From Rotaria macrura (lineage: Eukaryota > Rotifera > Eurotatoria > Philodinida > Philodinidae), in NCBI GenBank assembly GCA_900239685.1, contig OENT01000449.1:18877-82876 (forward strand): a stretch of 64,000 nt of DNA, read 5' to 3'. Positions 22,673 to 34,168 of the stretch are shown here, piece after piece. Below the pieces are notes generated by a model, which saw only the letters and a program-made list of their open reading frames with translations, was not told where the DNA came from and did no database searches. Both the position numbers and the translations under genes were made by a program. The number at the start of each line of letters is the position of its first letter. Within the stretch, counting starts at the first letter, position 1.

Positions 22673-25600
22673 GTATTCTTCTTCGTAAAAATTCTTGTTT
22701 TTTTCAAGTGAGAAATTAGTTTTAGTTCTTTTATTTGAGAAATATTTCGAGATTCATGTAGGATGATCTCTCTATTTGTCACTAGTTGAAACCAGTGTTA
22801 CAGGGTAAGATTTCAACAACAGAAGGAAATCATATTTCTGTTTGCACCATACCCACTTTATTCTGAGAGTTGCGCCGTCTCATATTTTTCATATAATTCA
22901 GCGTAGCACCATATGCTCACCCCACACACAATTATATTGTGTGTGGGGAGTAGACCACTGACACAGTGGTATCATCTAGATATACCTTTCCAAGGAAACA
23001 GAACATGTATTACGAATGGTAAACTTTTTTATTGTCAGCTCACTGTAGACATTTGAGTACAACGTTTTCTTTGATTCATTGTAACATCGTAGCGATTGAT
23101 TAGTTTTCTAATATTTTTAACACAGTAATATATTTTTGCATATACATCTACACTCAAATACCTGATTAATCTATGTCTGGTTCCAATGGAAACTTAGGAA
23201 TGAACCTTTAATCTTACTATAGCCGATTGCTTACTAACCTAGTCAACTATTTGTGCTAACCGTTTTTGATTTTGTGCAAACATAAGTAATTGCCGATTAC
23301 ACATCAGTTGATGTCTATATATTAAATACTCTTATGTACCCTAATATCATATTTTCCACTATCCTGAAAAGAAGAACTCATTTATGCAGCATGATGTCTT
23401 GCAGTAGTCACTATCTGTACAGATTCAATTTCAGCAATAATCCAAATCAGAAAAAGGAAGCATTCGAAGTAATACGAGTCCATTTTCTTCGTTATTAACA
23501 CGTCTTCTTATCATAGTTCCGATAGAAAATAGATTGACATAGTGAGAAGCCACATAACTACGATAACTGAAGAAAATTTAGCGCTCAAATTTATTGACTA
23601 ACAACAGTTATAATAGTTTCTTGCAAAATCAAATTGAGTTCACAACCTTATATAGGTTTCTTAAAAGTGAAAGATACGAACAAAAGTTCGTTACTAATCA
23701 AAAAGAATTCCATACATCATCTAGATGATCATTTTGTCAATGCAGAGTATGTCTTACTGATATTTCCTCACTTCAAAAAAAATCTAAGAATTCTTAGTGA
23801 ATTCGGCATTCAGAATCATGCGCTTACAATGTCTTATTCTATTCACATTCACAAGCTGTTATCTACAATAATTTACTTATCATTTACGCAAAGCTCACTT
23901 TAATTGGCTCACAACTGCTTAAAGTAGCAATTTCTTCCTCGAAAAAAATATTTCTACTTGAAATAGAACCAGGCACACCAAAAAGTTCTGTTTTATTGCG
24001 AGTGAGCTGAAAAGAGGAATGTGGACGGAACCTTCTTATGGAGAGTGCTATCAAGTTACCATACTCTTATTCCTGTTTACTGATTGAGAAATTGTGAAAG
24101 TATCTGCTAATACCGGGATTTTCTAAGACCCTATCGCGTTTTATTTAGGGTTCCATCTAGATTCCTAGTTCTGATACCAGGATTGTTCAAAGTTAAACAC
24201 GGTCCTTGTTGTGCTGACCTAAGCACTTATTCTATCATAGTTTATATATGTGTACATAATTATCTGTTCCGCTCATGCACACTGATGATTATCTCCCGTG
24301 TGTGTTCATATTTCTCTCTCATGTTCGCTCTCTCCGTTTGATTGACTCAAGATGAAGTGGAACGCAACTATAAAAGGAATGGATAGATTGAAACAAAGCC
24401 TATCGGAACGGTACGATACCACCTTGCTATCTTTACAACTATCAAGATTGGTTTACGATCCTAAACAAAAAACGTTTTCTTAATGAATCATCGAGAATTC
24501 CTAAGTCTTGACCATACCAAACATCCTAATAGTAACAGTGAACAGCATACTGTCAAAACTTTACCAAGATCCATTCTGGATCTATTTGAGAAAATCCGCT
24601 TAAGAATAAGCACTTCAAATGAAAGAGTAATTGAACAAGAATTGAAAGGGAAGATGTAGGCGCAGGACAAAATCAGATGAGTACAATGGCATCCATTCAT
24701 ATTCATCTTCTCATAAAGTTGAGAGTCTGTTCACTACTCGTTTATTTCAGAGTTATAACTTTCCTAAAAATCAATCCTGGTTCTAAACGTAGTAGACAGT
24801 TGTACAAGGTGTTGATTTTCCACGGGAAGATGTTTCTTTAAGACTTTGTAGTGTGGGTGAATGGGCATAAGTGTGGGTGCTTCAAATTTTCGCATACCAC
24901 CACAGCATTGCATTTGCTGGTGAGTGTAAAAAAATATCAGTATCTTCAGTTAGGTACATTAAATTTCTGGTCTAACAAAAATAAAATTGAGAACGAATTC
25001 AGTGTAGATGATAGTTATTATAGCGTCACAATGGTACCCATGGCAGGCATATGAACAACCATACTCGAACGCTGAATCAAGTGCTATCGTACCTGAAATC
25101 ACTCCCAGTTAGTGATACAATTATATTTTAATATAGTAAGAACCAGATATTCAATAGCTAATTCAGTATTTCTAACTTTTCCTGAAAGGATACAATACCC
25201 GATTGTGTTACCTCTTACTTACAATTGATTAGAACTCATTATTAATCGAGAAGAAAATTATCCTTGAGTTGAGATAATTTACTCGTTATCAATGACAGAA
25301 AACCATGTCTTATTAATGACAATCGATCATTGTTTATTGTAAATACACTTTCTTCTGTTTGATCACATATCATTCGCAATTGAACACATTATTATTAAAG
25401 ACACGTAAAAAATTACTCTTATTTAAAAAAATTAATAATTGAATTGAAATTTGGATAGTGAAAAAGAAACAAGAGTAAATTTATTTCTATTCAATGAACT
25501 AAAATGAATGTTCGAGTCAGACAGAGATATTGAATTTCATCTTTTATCAAATCATGAATCTAATCGATATGGCAATATCTGAATCGCTAATTGGAGTACC

Positions 25601-27271
25601 CCTTCATTTAGTGAACTTTTTCACAGCTCGGATCACTACATATTCAAGAACAACCTCTCTTGTAATCGATTCGATAGAGCATTTCAAATGAATCATACGT
25701 CCGATCCCTTAAGATGAATTATTCGTTTTTCTCTTGCTTTTTGACTAGCAATGTGAATAAAGCGAAATAAAGTTTTTGTTCAGAAATCAATCTTTTAATT
25801 CTATCTGTGAATATCTCAAAATCTTTTCCCTCTGTATTAGAAACACTAAACGTTTCTTATTAATCTTGTATTCTTGAGGGTTGTTATTTTATAATCGACT
25901 TGCTCTAGTTGGTTAGATTATGAACTCGATTCTTAATCGAAAAATAATTTTTAATTTGATTTGCTTAGTCGTAGGTTTTATTCATGTTCATGATTTCTTG
26001 AACAAGGCAGTCTTAAGATGATATCAACACTTAAGATATGTATTATAAGAAGACTCGGCTGCATTTCCAATCAATTTTAGTTGTATAAAAAGGTCTGATT
26101 CATTAAATATTATTTTTAATAGATCAATTTTACTTCATCAAATTATAGAAAGCTTTACATATATTTAGATTGAAATTGAGTAAAGTATTAGGATTTTAAG
26201 CAGGTTCTGATTCGAAAAACTCAGTTGGAATCGGAGGGTTTTTCTTTTTTTATTAGAATCAGGACTAATAAATGAAAGTTTGTCTTTCCATGACAGAGAA
26301 AAGCGAGTGGAGGGGCATCATATTAACTCTTCCATATAATACTCTCTGCTACGCAATCTGCATATTTATAAATGTTCAAATATATTTTGTACGAACCGGA
26401 ATCAAGCACAGATATAGTTTGTTCCCAATCTTAGCTATTTAATAGAATTAAAAAGTCAGATATTCTTGGCAAGATGCTATGAATATAGATGTGAGCGTAA
26501 ATTTTTCTCTCGTGAAAAAACCTGTAAGCAGATAGATAGATGAAGTAATATCACTTTCATATATATATCAATAATTTTCTAGTGAGGATCAAGACTGATC
26601 GAAACATTAAAATTTAGTTGAAAATAGAAAAAAGTAATTGATTTTTCTTGTTGATTCTTATTCAAGATTCTATTAAGATTATAAAGGAAGAGAAATATTA
26701 CTGTTAAAATGTTTAAACTTAGTAATGACTTTACTAAACTTGTGTTAATTGGTCTTTTTTGATCTGACGAAAGAAAATCTATTTTTTAGTTCTGCACCAA
26801 TAATAGTATCTAGCATGACACTGTCTAAACATAATGAAAATACTACAGATTTCTTTATCTACATAAACACTATTATCTCACTTATGAATTCGAACTAAAC
26901 TATCACCTCTTTTATTAGAGACAACATTACATCGATCTATCTTCACAAAAAAACAACACGTGAAACGTGTCCCAACTTAAGCTTAGGAATTTAACTCACC
27001 ATATATCTTTGTAGAGTTTCTGAAAAAAAATGGAAGTAATATTCCATTTAAGATTGGAGATGTTTATTTTCATAACTCCCTTCTATATTCAATCCAAAGT
27101 TCATGCCTCTTAATTCGACATGTGCGTCGACATGTGCGTGTGAGAAATAGAACTTTGATAATCCATTTTTTCCCGTCGTATCGTTATTGTTTCGGTTTTA
27201 AATCTTATTCTGATAACCATTTCCTATATGATTTAATGATCGTAGATCATTATAGTAGAAAATAACACCAT
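22673..27271. other. 4.6-kb AT-rich stretch without recognised gene
   Basis: Holds a 13-bp-stem hairpin at 22920-22948 and GTGTGGGTG patches at 24850-24885. Short open frames include 43 codons at 24352-24483 and 89 at 23634-23903, with no recognisable family. If the linker exon is joined to the frame at 27294, this is a very long intron for this genome. Otherwise it is intergenic and contains a promoter I cannot place. Confidence 0.4.
22920..22948. repeat. perfect hairpin CCCCACACACAAT / ATTGTGTGTGGGG
   Basis: Two 13-nt arms are exact reverse complements around a 3-nt centre (TAT). The arm contains TGTGGG, the repeat unit described for bdelloid telomeres, but only once, so this is not a telomeric array. 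Confidence 0.85.
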
Positions 27272-27293
27272 TTGTTTATTTTCATGCTTCTAG

Positions 27294-28798
27294 TGAAACA
27301 ATTATCAAATCAAGCAACATCTCCAAAACTAAGTTATTTACCCACATGCCATCCACATATCATCCCATTGACAGCTAGCACAGCAAATCCTTTCACATCA
27401 CGCCAAGCATTTGATCCATCTGGGCGCGTCGGTTGGCTCTATGATGCACATTCTGATAGAGTCGTCTGTAACTCGAATATAAATTTTCTAAAACAATTAC
27501 TCCATTCAGAAGGTTCACCGTATTGCTCCATGAAGACATATAATAAAGAAGAACCTGATAATCTCTTGAAATTATGTAATATACACGATGAACTACGAGT
27601 GAATGTTGCTTTAAAGATGGCTCCGGCAAATCGGATGGGTGCATTAATTAACTATTCTCATCCAGTTGATAAATACACTCGATTCATCTTTTATACCTAT
27701 TATAGTCGGACAGAGTATTTGGCAGATGAAGTATTCAAATCATTCAACAAAATTAACACACCTATACCAGATTGTTCGGCTACTCATATAGTTGTTTTGG
27801 TTAATTGGGGAATAGATGCAGTCGTTGTGCTACAACTTCCACCGAACGATGAGTACACTTCGGCAATTGATAGTCTTCTTAAGATACAATCATTTTCTTT
27901 GATAAAGGATCCTCCTGATGTAAGATTGACCCAGGAAGATAATTTTCTTCTTAGAAAAATTCTTCACACACAAGTCTTTTCCAATATACCTGAGCTTACC
28001 AAAATTAAATCAATCAATGAATTTTACTTGAGTATTCTGAAAGTAAAGAGTAATGAAGGCCTTCACCAACCATATAATTATAATCTGTGTCCGGTTGCAT
28101 ATTTTTATGATACAAATAATGCAAAGCAAGCTGTATTCATTGAGTTGCAACAAGACAGCATATTCCTAATGGAGTCTTACTTAGTTCAATTATCTCTTGA
28201 CTTCAAAAGATTAAGCAAAATAATAAAACAAGATTTTCCAAATCTGCGACAACATCTCAAAGTCGAACTTACTAAAGTGCATACAAGTTGGCATGAATGG
28301 CAAAAGAAATACAACAATGAAATCACTCGTCTTCAAATTTTAGTAAAAGGTGCTCGTCACGACAAAATTGATCAAAATACCATACCTGACGAATTAAACA
28401 ACGAACAAGTGAAAAACTTGACAAAGCAAATAAATGATTTCACTGATCAACTCAATACAATCGTTAAAAAGGAACATTTTATTCAGCATTTGATCGAGAG
28501 AAATTTTAAATATCAAAATGCGATCGATCGAGGTATTAAAAATGGTGATACTGAGGCAACAGTTACACGGAAACTTTTGGCTGATGCCAGTCTTACATAT
28601 TTCATGTGTTCAAGTGATAATTTATACAAAAACAATCCGTCGAAATGGTTTACCTATTGTGATCAACTTCTGAAAGAATTTGAAGAAAATCCTCATTTAA
28701 AATTGATTTACGTTGATTTTTCTTACTGTTCATACCAATTAGAAAATATCATCGTCTTATTAGCGACTAGCAGAAGTAGAATGAATGAGTTCCACTAA
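27294..28798 (+). CDS. stonustoxin/verrucotoxin (SNTX)-family protein, MACPF-like + helical + thioredoxin-like domains
   Basis: A single open frame of 501 residues follows the acceptor CATGCTTCTAG at 27283-27293; an in-frame ATG at 27272 would give 508. Near the start FDPSGRVGWLYDAHSDRVV resembles the conserved first motif of the SNTX family. Near residue 170 SATHIVVLVNWGIDAVV resembles its central strand, in a region of about 250 residues comparable to the MACPF/CDC-like domain. Residues 310-430 are predicted helical and charged, like the FAT domain. The last 75 residues (KNNPSKWFTYCDQ, then LKLIYVDFSYCS) resemble the thioredoxin-like domain. No PRY-SPRY domain follows. Fish members form lytic pores as heterodimers, but most family members in animals are non-venom proteins of unknown role, so no toxicity is claimed. 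No signal peptide is evident. The family call rests on remembered motifs and is moderately sure. Confidence 0.55.
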
Positions 28799-28864
28799 AA
28801 GGAACAAAATCAGACCGATCTGAACTCGACATGACTTTTTTGAATTGTAGTACAAGCTAGGGTG

Positions 28865-29205
28865 ACACGTTAGCTTAACTTTAAATTTAAAGTTAGAGTG
28901 AACTTTCTTTTTTACATTTATCACTACGCAGGCTGGTTGGTTGACGCTCGCTAGACCCTCTGCAACCTATAAGACGCCAAAAAATGAAAAATAAAGCAGT
29001 TTAAAATGACTGTATAGTTTAATCTTAACGTTTAAACTTGTTTATAGTAGCTTGAAACTAGTTCATTTTTTTAGTTTTTAAGTTTTCGTAAGTTGCAGAT
29101 AGTCTAGCGAGCATCAACAACCAATCCGGATAATCATAAGTATAAAAAAGTAAGTTAACTTTAAGTTAAAAACACTGTAAGTAAGGTGTTTTAAAGTTAA
29201 AGTAT
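28865..29205. mobile_element. foldback/MITE-like element 1
   Basis: Imperfect inverted repeats of about 110 bp. The best-kept core is GCTCGCTAGAC with flanking GGTTG and TCTGCAAC, at 28934-28970 on the plus strand and inverted at 29089-29127. Outer parts share TTAACTTTAA-type palindromes and a CTTTCTTTTTTA / CTTACTTTTTTA block. The centre is about 115 bp of AT-rich DNA with no coding. It lies just beyond the stop of the SNTX-like frame. No target duplication was found. Confidence 0.7.
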
Positions 29206-29838
29206 AATCCCAAGTCCAACCAAACCAAACCTGAACTGATTTTTCTGGAAATAGGAAATACAGACAAAAGATAAAAGGGATTACTTCCATTATCCTCTCG
29301 TTTTTTTAAATTGTGTTATTTTGTGTACTGATAAACGACGTTTAGTTTTTTATTTACTATAGTTGATTTCGACTTCGCAAAATATTATGTTTCCCCTTTT
29401 TGAAGAATAAAACTGATTGTGTTAAGGAGATGTACACGATATCATAATACCTTAACTATACGCTACTCTTGTAAATGCTAACTAGGGAACTGTATAATAC
29501 CACATGATACTTTTAATAAGGAGTAAATGATGTTCCCGCAGAAGAGCTGTAATACAAATAATCGTCGAAAGAAATCCTTGAGGGGATCATTCTACAAGTT
29601 GCACTTTAACAAAATTTGATTAGTGATGCCAAGTGATTCAAAATCTCAAATATATTTTATTGGTACTTATAATCTCTTTTAGATTAGTGAATCATTACTC
29701 ATATTCGTATACAAGCGAATGAATACAACTTAAATATTATTTTCGCAGTGTTGGCATCGAATAGAATTTTATTCACAAACAAAAAGTGATATTGAAGATA
29801 TTATTTGAACACCCAAAGATAGAGTAAAAACAGCTTAT
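29206..29838. other. non-coding stretch
   Basis: No gene, repeat or RNA recognised. Confidence 0.4.
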
Positions 29839-30694
29839 TTAGTTTTGAGCAGCTAATGTCAATGTTTGAACATAGTTTTCTAACGTTTGGAACTGCCCAC
29901 CAATTATATTGATATCTATGCTTTCACCGAAAATACCTCTGTCAACATAAAAAGGATAGTTTTTGTGACTACAGTAAGGAAAGAAATTTCTCGAAAAACA
30001 GACTAAAATAGATCTCTCTACAATCCTCAGTACAAAAGGAAAAGTGTTTCATTGAATGTACCTGAACAAAATCAAGTGTAATAGATTTATGATGCTATAG
30101 ATAAACAAAACATATTCTTGTACGTAATTTTGAAAAATATAGCGTAAGAAAAAACTTGCAAAATTAGGATTATTCATTGAGCCGTATATTATTAGTTCTT
30201 TTTGTCCGAATGCAAATACCGAACCTATCACCAATCGAAAATCTAAGCTGAGAAAAGAAATATTAACAATCCTGTGATCCGAATCTAGACGAAATTTACA
30301 TACAGAAACTAAATTTGAGACATACCCCAAATCCAAATCTAAAATCAATTCAAGATTTGCTGCATTCCTATATGTTTGCAAGCACGTATCAACTCACGTG
30401 CCTACATTTATGTAAATGATTCCCAAAGTTTGACCGAAGATAACCAAGAAACAAGAATTGAATGTTTTTATCACTTTTTTGACAGTCAATATTCTAGCGT
30501 ACTCTAGAAATGATAATTTAAGATAAACAATAAGAATCTGTGAGGCAAAACCAGTTCCTTTTTCAATTTTCCCTGACAATTTGGTTATGAATTCGTCTTT
30601 TCTTGAATGAAAATCATCAATTATCGCTCAAGTCCTAACTTACAGTTAATTGTCCCATATGAAAATCGATGATAGTATGGTAGTGGTTAGCCAT
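29839..30694 (-). CDS. unrecognised small multi-exon gene (two exons visible)
   Basis: A first exon at 30644-30694 reads MANHYHTIIDFHMGQLT and ends at a consensus GTAAGT donor. A last exon at 29839-29968 begins after TTTCTTTCCTTACTGTAG. It encodes 42 clean residues (HKNYPFYVDRGIFGESIDIN, ending TLTLAAQN) before TAA. Between them a frame containing NEFITKLSGKIEKGTGFASQ (about 30550-30625) also looks coding, but I could not join all exons in a consistent phase, so the model is incomplete or the gene is damaged. Family not recognised. Confidence 0.35.
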
Positions 30695-32943
30695 GATCTC
30701 TACACGTAGGAGTACGGTTGAACGACAAGCTATTCACCTAGAATACTCACAGAATAAACAATTTAGACACGAATAATACATAGGCAGAATGCCAGTCTTA
30801 CAGATCAGATTCGTTTTTCGTTTTATGCAGGTTGTGAAAATCTACAAAAGATATATTTGAAATTAGTTCGGTGAATAAGGGTTTTGCATGTATAAATCAT
30901 CTGGAAAGTACATGACATATGATTCGAGCATCACTTGTTATAACTAACACTGTCTTTTCTATGATTAAATCTGAAAGAGAAATGTCCTTTTTTGGCGGAA
31001 CTCTATTTTTCATTTTCGTGATTTTCTTCCATTCTATTATTTTTGATTATGATATGTATTGACTGAAATGATGACTAAGCTTGATGGATCAGTAAGTCGT
31101 ATTTAGAGGGAGGATGGTGGTGGATCAAAGTGCTTTGAGTTAGAACTACTGTTTTTCTTGGAAAAAGGAAATAAAAATTGTACAAAATGACCCACTCTAG
31201 AGTATTAAATGACTAAAATAGTGACTATAGCATAGCCATGTGAAAATTTCATATTGAAATATTTCTGAAGGATCACAATAATTTGAACTCGAGAATGTGT
31301 CGGTTAAGCCATGATCTTTCATCTCAAAGATTTTTATTATCTACTTGTATACATTCATATAATGGACGATGAGAAAGTTTAGGATTATTTTCATATTTAA
31401 TAGAGCATAAGGATGAAGTTTCTTATAACCTTTGGTTGTTTTGCTAGTTAGAAAGATTGACGTGTCTAAAACTAGTTAAAAACGAGACATAGTACCTTTA
31501 TTGAAATTTTGTTTTGCTAATAGCCGACAAGAACATTGCTCAAGACTTCTTTGACGCTAGAAAACTTCATCTGCAGTTAGTCCGTTTAATTCGTCTCATC
31601 GTAGTTTTAAAAATGTGGGTATTGGACACCATTGAGTTACAAAAAAAGAAATTCTGTACATATTTCAAAATAAATGATTTTATAATATTTGAAGCAATAA
31701 TACTTTTCATGAAAAACAAAGCTGAATGATTCCTTTATGAAACAGCATTAGTTGGAATAGCATTTGAAATGATTGTATGACATTCAACAAGAAATATTTT
31801 TTCTGGTTATAAATTTGAAATTAATTGTTAAATTACCTGTTATCTATTCTCTGGAAGGCTATTGAGTGTTTCCAGAATACTGAGCTTCTCTCTTCTCGGC
31901 AAAAAATGGACTCAAGCAGACCATTATGACGACGCAGAAACAATCGTGTATCTTTCATCTGGTGACACAGAGAAGGGAAAGAAACAGGAGAAGATGTGCA
32001 CGTTTCGCTCAAAATGCCCATTTATTGCCGTTTTTTGAACGCTTCAACGTGCTTTCAGTGAATTGAAAGTTGCTAGAAACGCGTTTAAGCTCAAAAAAAA
32101 GAATATAAAAACTGACCGTTTTTTACGAGTTTGGGAGTCGTCTCGTTGAAATCAATGCTCATTCTTTTCTCCATCTTCAACTATCATGTCGTTATCCAGC
32201 CCGAAGAGAATACCAATGAAGTTTTAGTAACTTATAAGTTTTTATGAAAAACGCTTTGTTTCGTCAAATCGGAAGAACTGTTTATTTCCGTTAGTTGATC
32301 TCTAGAGCTGCGTATACTAAGAAAAGCATTGACTTTTTATCATGATTCTTCATCGTTGCCATCTAATGTTCGCTTTGGTGCCATAAAAATTGGGGAAGTG
32401 AAATGTGCCGATTTTTCTTTACCATCTCATCTTCATAGATACAGCTATAGGATTCCTTAATAAAATTGAACTTTTGATTTTTACTGAGAATCTTTTATTC
32501 TTTTCTGAATATTTAATTTAATGAGAGAAAAGGAAATATCTTTTCATTTTCTATGTGAAAGAGCAGATAAAGCAATTGAGAATGCAATAAGTTCTTAAAC
32601 GAGTTGCATATCTTAATCGAGAACACAAGAAAAATGAATGTAGGAATACTGATAAAATAAGTCAGTGATGGAAATAATATGCATCAAGTATTGAATGTAT
32701 ATTTTTGTTTTTCTTACTAAAGTTTTGTTCTTTACGAAAATGATTAAAATTTGATAACTTGATCTAGATAACTTGCGCCATCTGATGGGCTATTAAACAG
32801 GATTGGATGACTAATATTTGCTTTTGTTTTTGAGAGTATTGAAAAGAACGAGAAAGAACATCTGTTTCTTTCATTATCAGATGTTCAACTTTTTCGCATG
32901 AACATCTGTATACTGTTCAAGTTTTCTTCATTGAGCCTACGCC
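30695..32943. other. 2.2-kb stretch without recognised gene
   Basis: Open frames up to 71 codons, none recognisable. No tandem or inverted repeat stands out. Confidence 0.4.
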
Positions 32944-33016
32944 GCCGCGGTGGCTCAGTCGGTAGAGCGTCAGTCTCATAATCTGAAGGCCGTGAGTTCG
33001 ATCCTCACCCGGGGCA
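32944..33016 (+). tRNA. tRNA-Met (CAT), elongator type
   Basis: A 73-nt cloverleaf can be drawn. The D arm is GCTC..GAGC, the anticodon arm TCAGT-CTCATAA-TCTGA gives anticodon CAT, the T arm is GTGAG-TTCGATC-CTCAC, and the discriminator is A. The A box TGGCTCAGTCGG and B box GTTCGATCC are perfect polymerase III promoters, and a T-run (TTTTTCTTTTTT) 5-16 nt downstream is a terminator. There is no intron. The 7-bp acceptor stem GCCGCGG/CCGGGGC has one G-G mismatch at pair 4:69. The T54-T60 loop (TTCGATC) and elongator-type stems, lacking the initiator's three G-C pairs, mark it as elongator. Confidence 0.93.
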
Positions 33017-33267
33017 TTCATTTTTCTTTTTTCTACAATTATTATATTGAAATGATTATTACCATTCATTTTTTCTTTCCGTTCATTAAAAAAAGTGCCC
33101 AGAGAAATTTAGAAGTTACTTTCCCTCCCTTTTTTTTCAATTGATCACTCCTTACTGAACGTCACATTTGTAAAATCTTTAGTCATCTATAAAATATTCA
33201 GACATTGATAGTTTGTCATGTGATAATGGAGTTACTCTTAAAGCATCAATTTATATGTATATGTCAC
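33017..33267. other. spacer after tRNA
   Basis: T-rich termination region, then AT-rich DNA; nothing further seen. Confidence 0.4.
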
Positions 33268-34168
33268 AGTTGATTCTAAAATTCAGTTGCCTTTTAAAGG
33301 TAACTGTTTGTCGTTAAAATAAATAATCATCAACTTCTTATTGGTATAATAAATGAAATTGTGTTCAATAGACTAGGTTGAGATAAAGAAATGAACCTTC
33401 AAGAAAAACATAAGGTGTGGATGTGGGTGTGTGACTTTTCTTCGTTGGCCACACCTACACCCTATTATCAGTTTCTCTACTACTGTAGTCGTAGAAAGTT
33501 TTCTTCTTGATGTGCATTGATCAGAGACATTAATAAAAAAAACTTCACCAATTTAAGTGGTATCTGAGCATGAAGGTGTTTAACCTAAATTGGGAAAGCA
33601 GATTTAAATGCACTAAACACAATTTGATTATAGCTTACTTCATCCCATGTTTTTTATCTCTCTCCAGATGTCCAACAGATAAATGATATTCACTTCAGTG
33701 TTTCAAATAGATTTTCATACTTTACCATTGGTAATTTTCATTTTGTTGAATACAGCACAGGTTGATCATTAAATTTAACACAAGTGAAAAATGTTTTGCC
33801 CAAAAATTGCATTGATGATAGTACTTGGTTTCACTTGAGAGTACTTGTACAATTTTTTCATGTTAGTTAGCTGTTATCAAAGTACATTCGCCTGTCGTTT
33901 AGCATTCAAGTTATTTAAATAAGCATCTAGCTTTGAGAAGAAAGCCACTTTCATTATTAAATGAAATGATGGTTTGATGTATGGTAAATAATTCTTTGTT
34001 AACTGCAGACCGAAAAGTTTCCATCAGTTAAAAGACATTTATTATCTATTAGTGCATAATAACTTTACGACTAAACATTTCAAAGTCAACTAGCTCCATC
34101 CTAGTTGACTCTTCAATTTTAGAGACAACTAGTTGCCTTTTAAAGGCAGCTGAATTTTAGAGTTAACT
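33268..34168. mobile_element. terminal-inverted-repeat element 2 (about 900 bp)
   Basis: The left end reads AGTTGATTCTAAAATTCAG and then TTGCCTTTTAAAGGTAACTG. The right end, inverted, reads AGTTAACTCTAAAATTCAGC and then TGCCTTTAAAAGGCAACT. About 52 bp match with roughly ten differences. The TGCCTTTTAAAGGCA block is itself palindromic. A second short inverted repeat (CAACTAG..CTAGTTG) lies at 34087-34110. The interior has no coding. Target duplication not identified. Confidence 0.75.
33418..33465. repeat. GTGTGGATGTGGG...CCACACCTACACCC imperfect hairpin
   Basis: A G/T-rich strand (33416-33433) faces a complementary C/A-rich strand (33449-33464) across about 15 nt, inside the element at 33268-34168. 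Confidence 0.5.

Noticed and set aside
24352..24483. 43-codon frame MKWNATIKGMDRLKQ
   Set aside because: Protein-like but isolated, with no splice sites or homologue I know; not enough to call a gene.
24850..24885. GTGTGGGTG patches as interstitial telomere
   Set aside because: Only two or three imperfect TGTGGG words; no array.
32950..33144. 64-codon frame starting MAQSVERQSHNL
   Set aside because: It is a translation of the tRNA-Met gene; this peptide start is a well-known artefact of tRNA genes.
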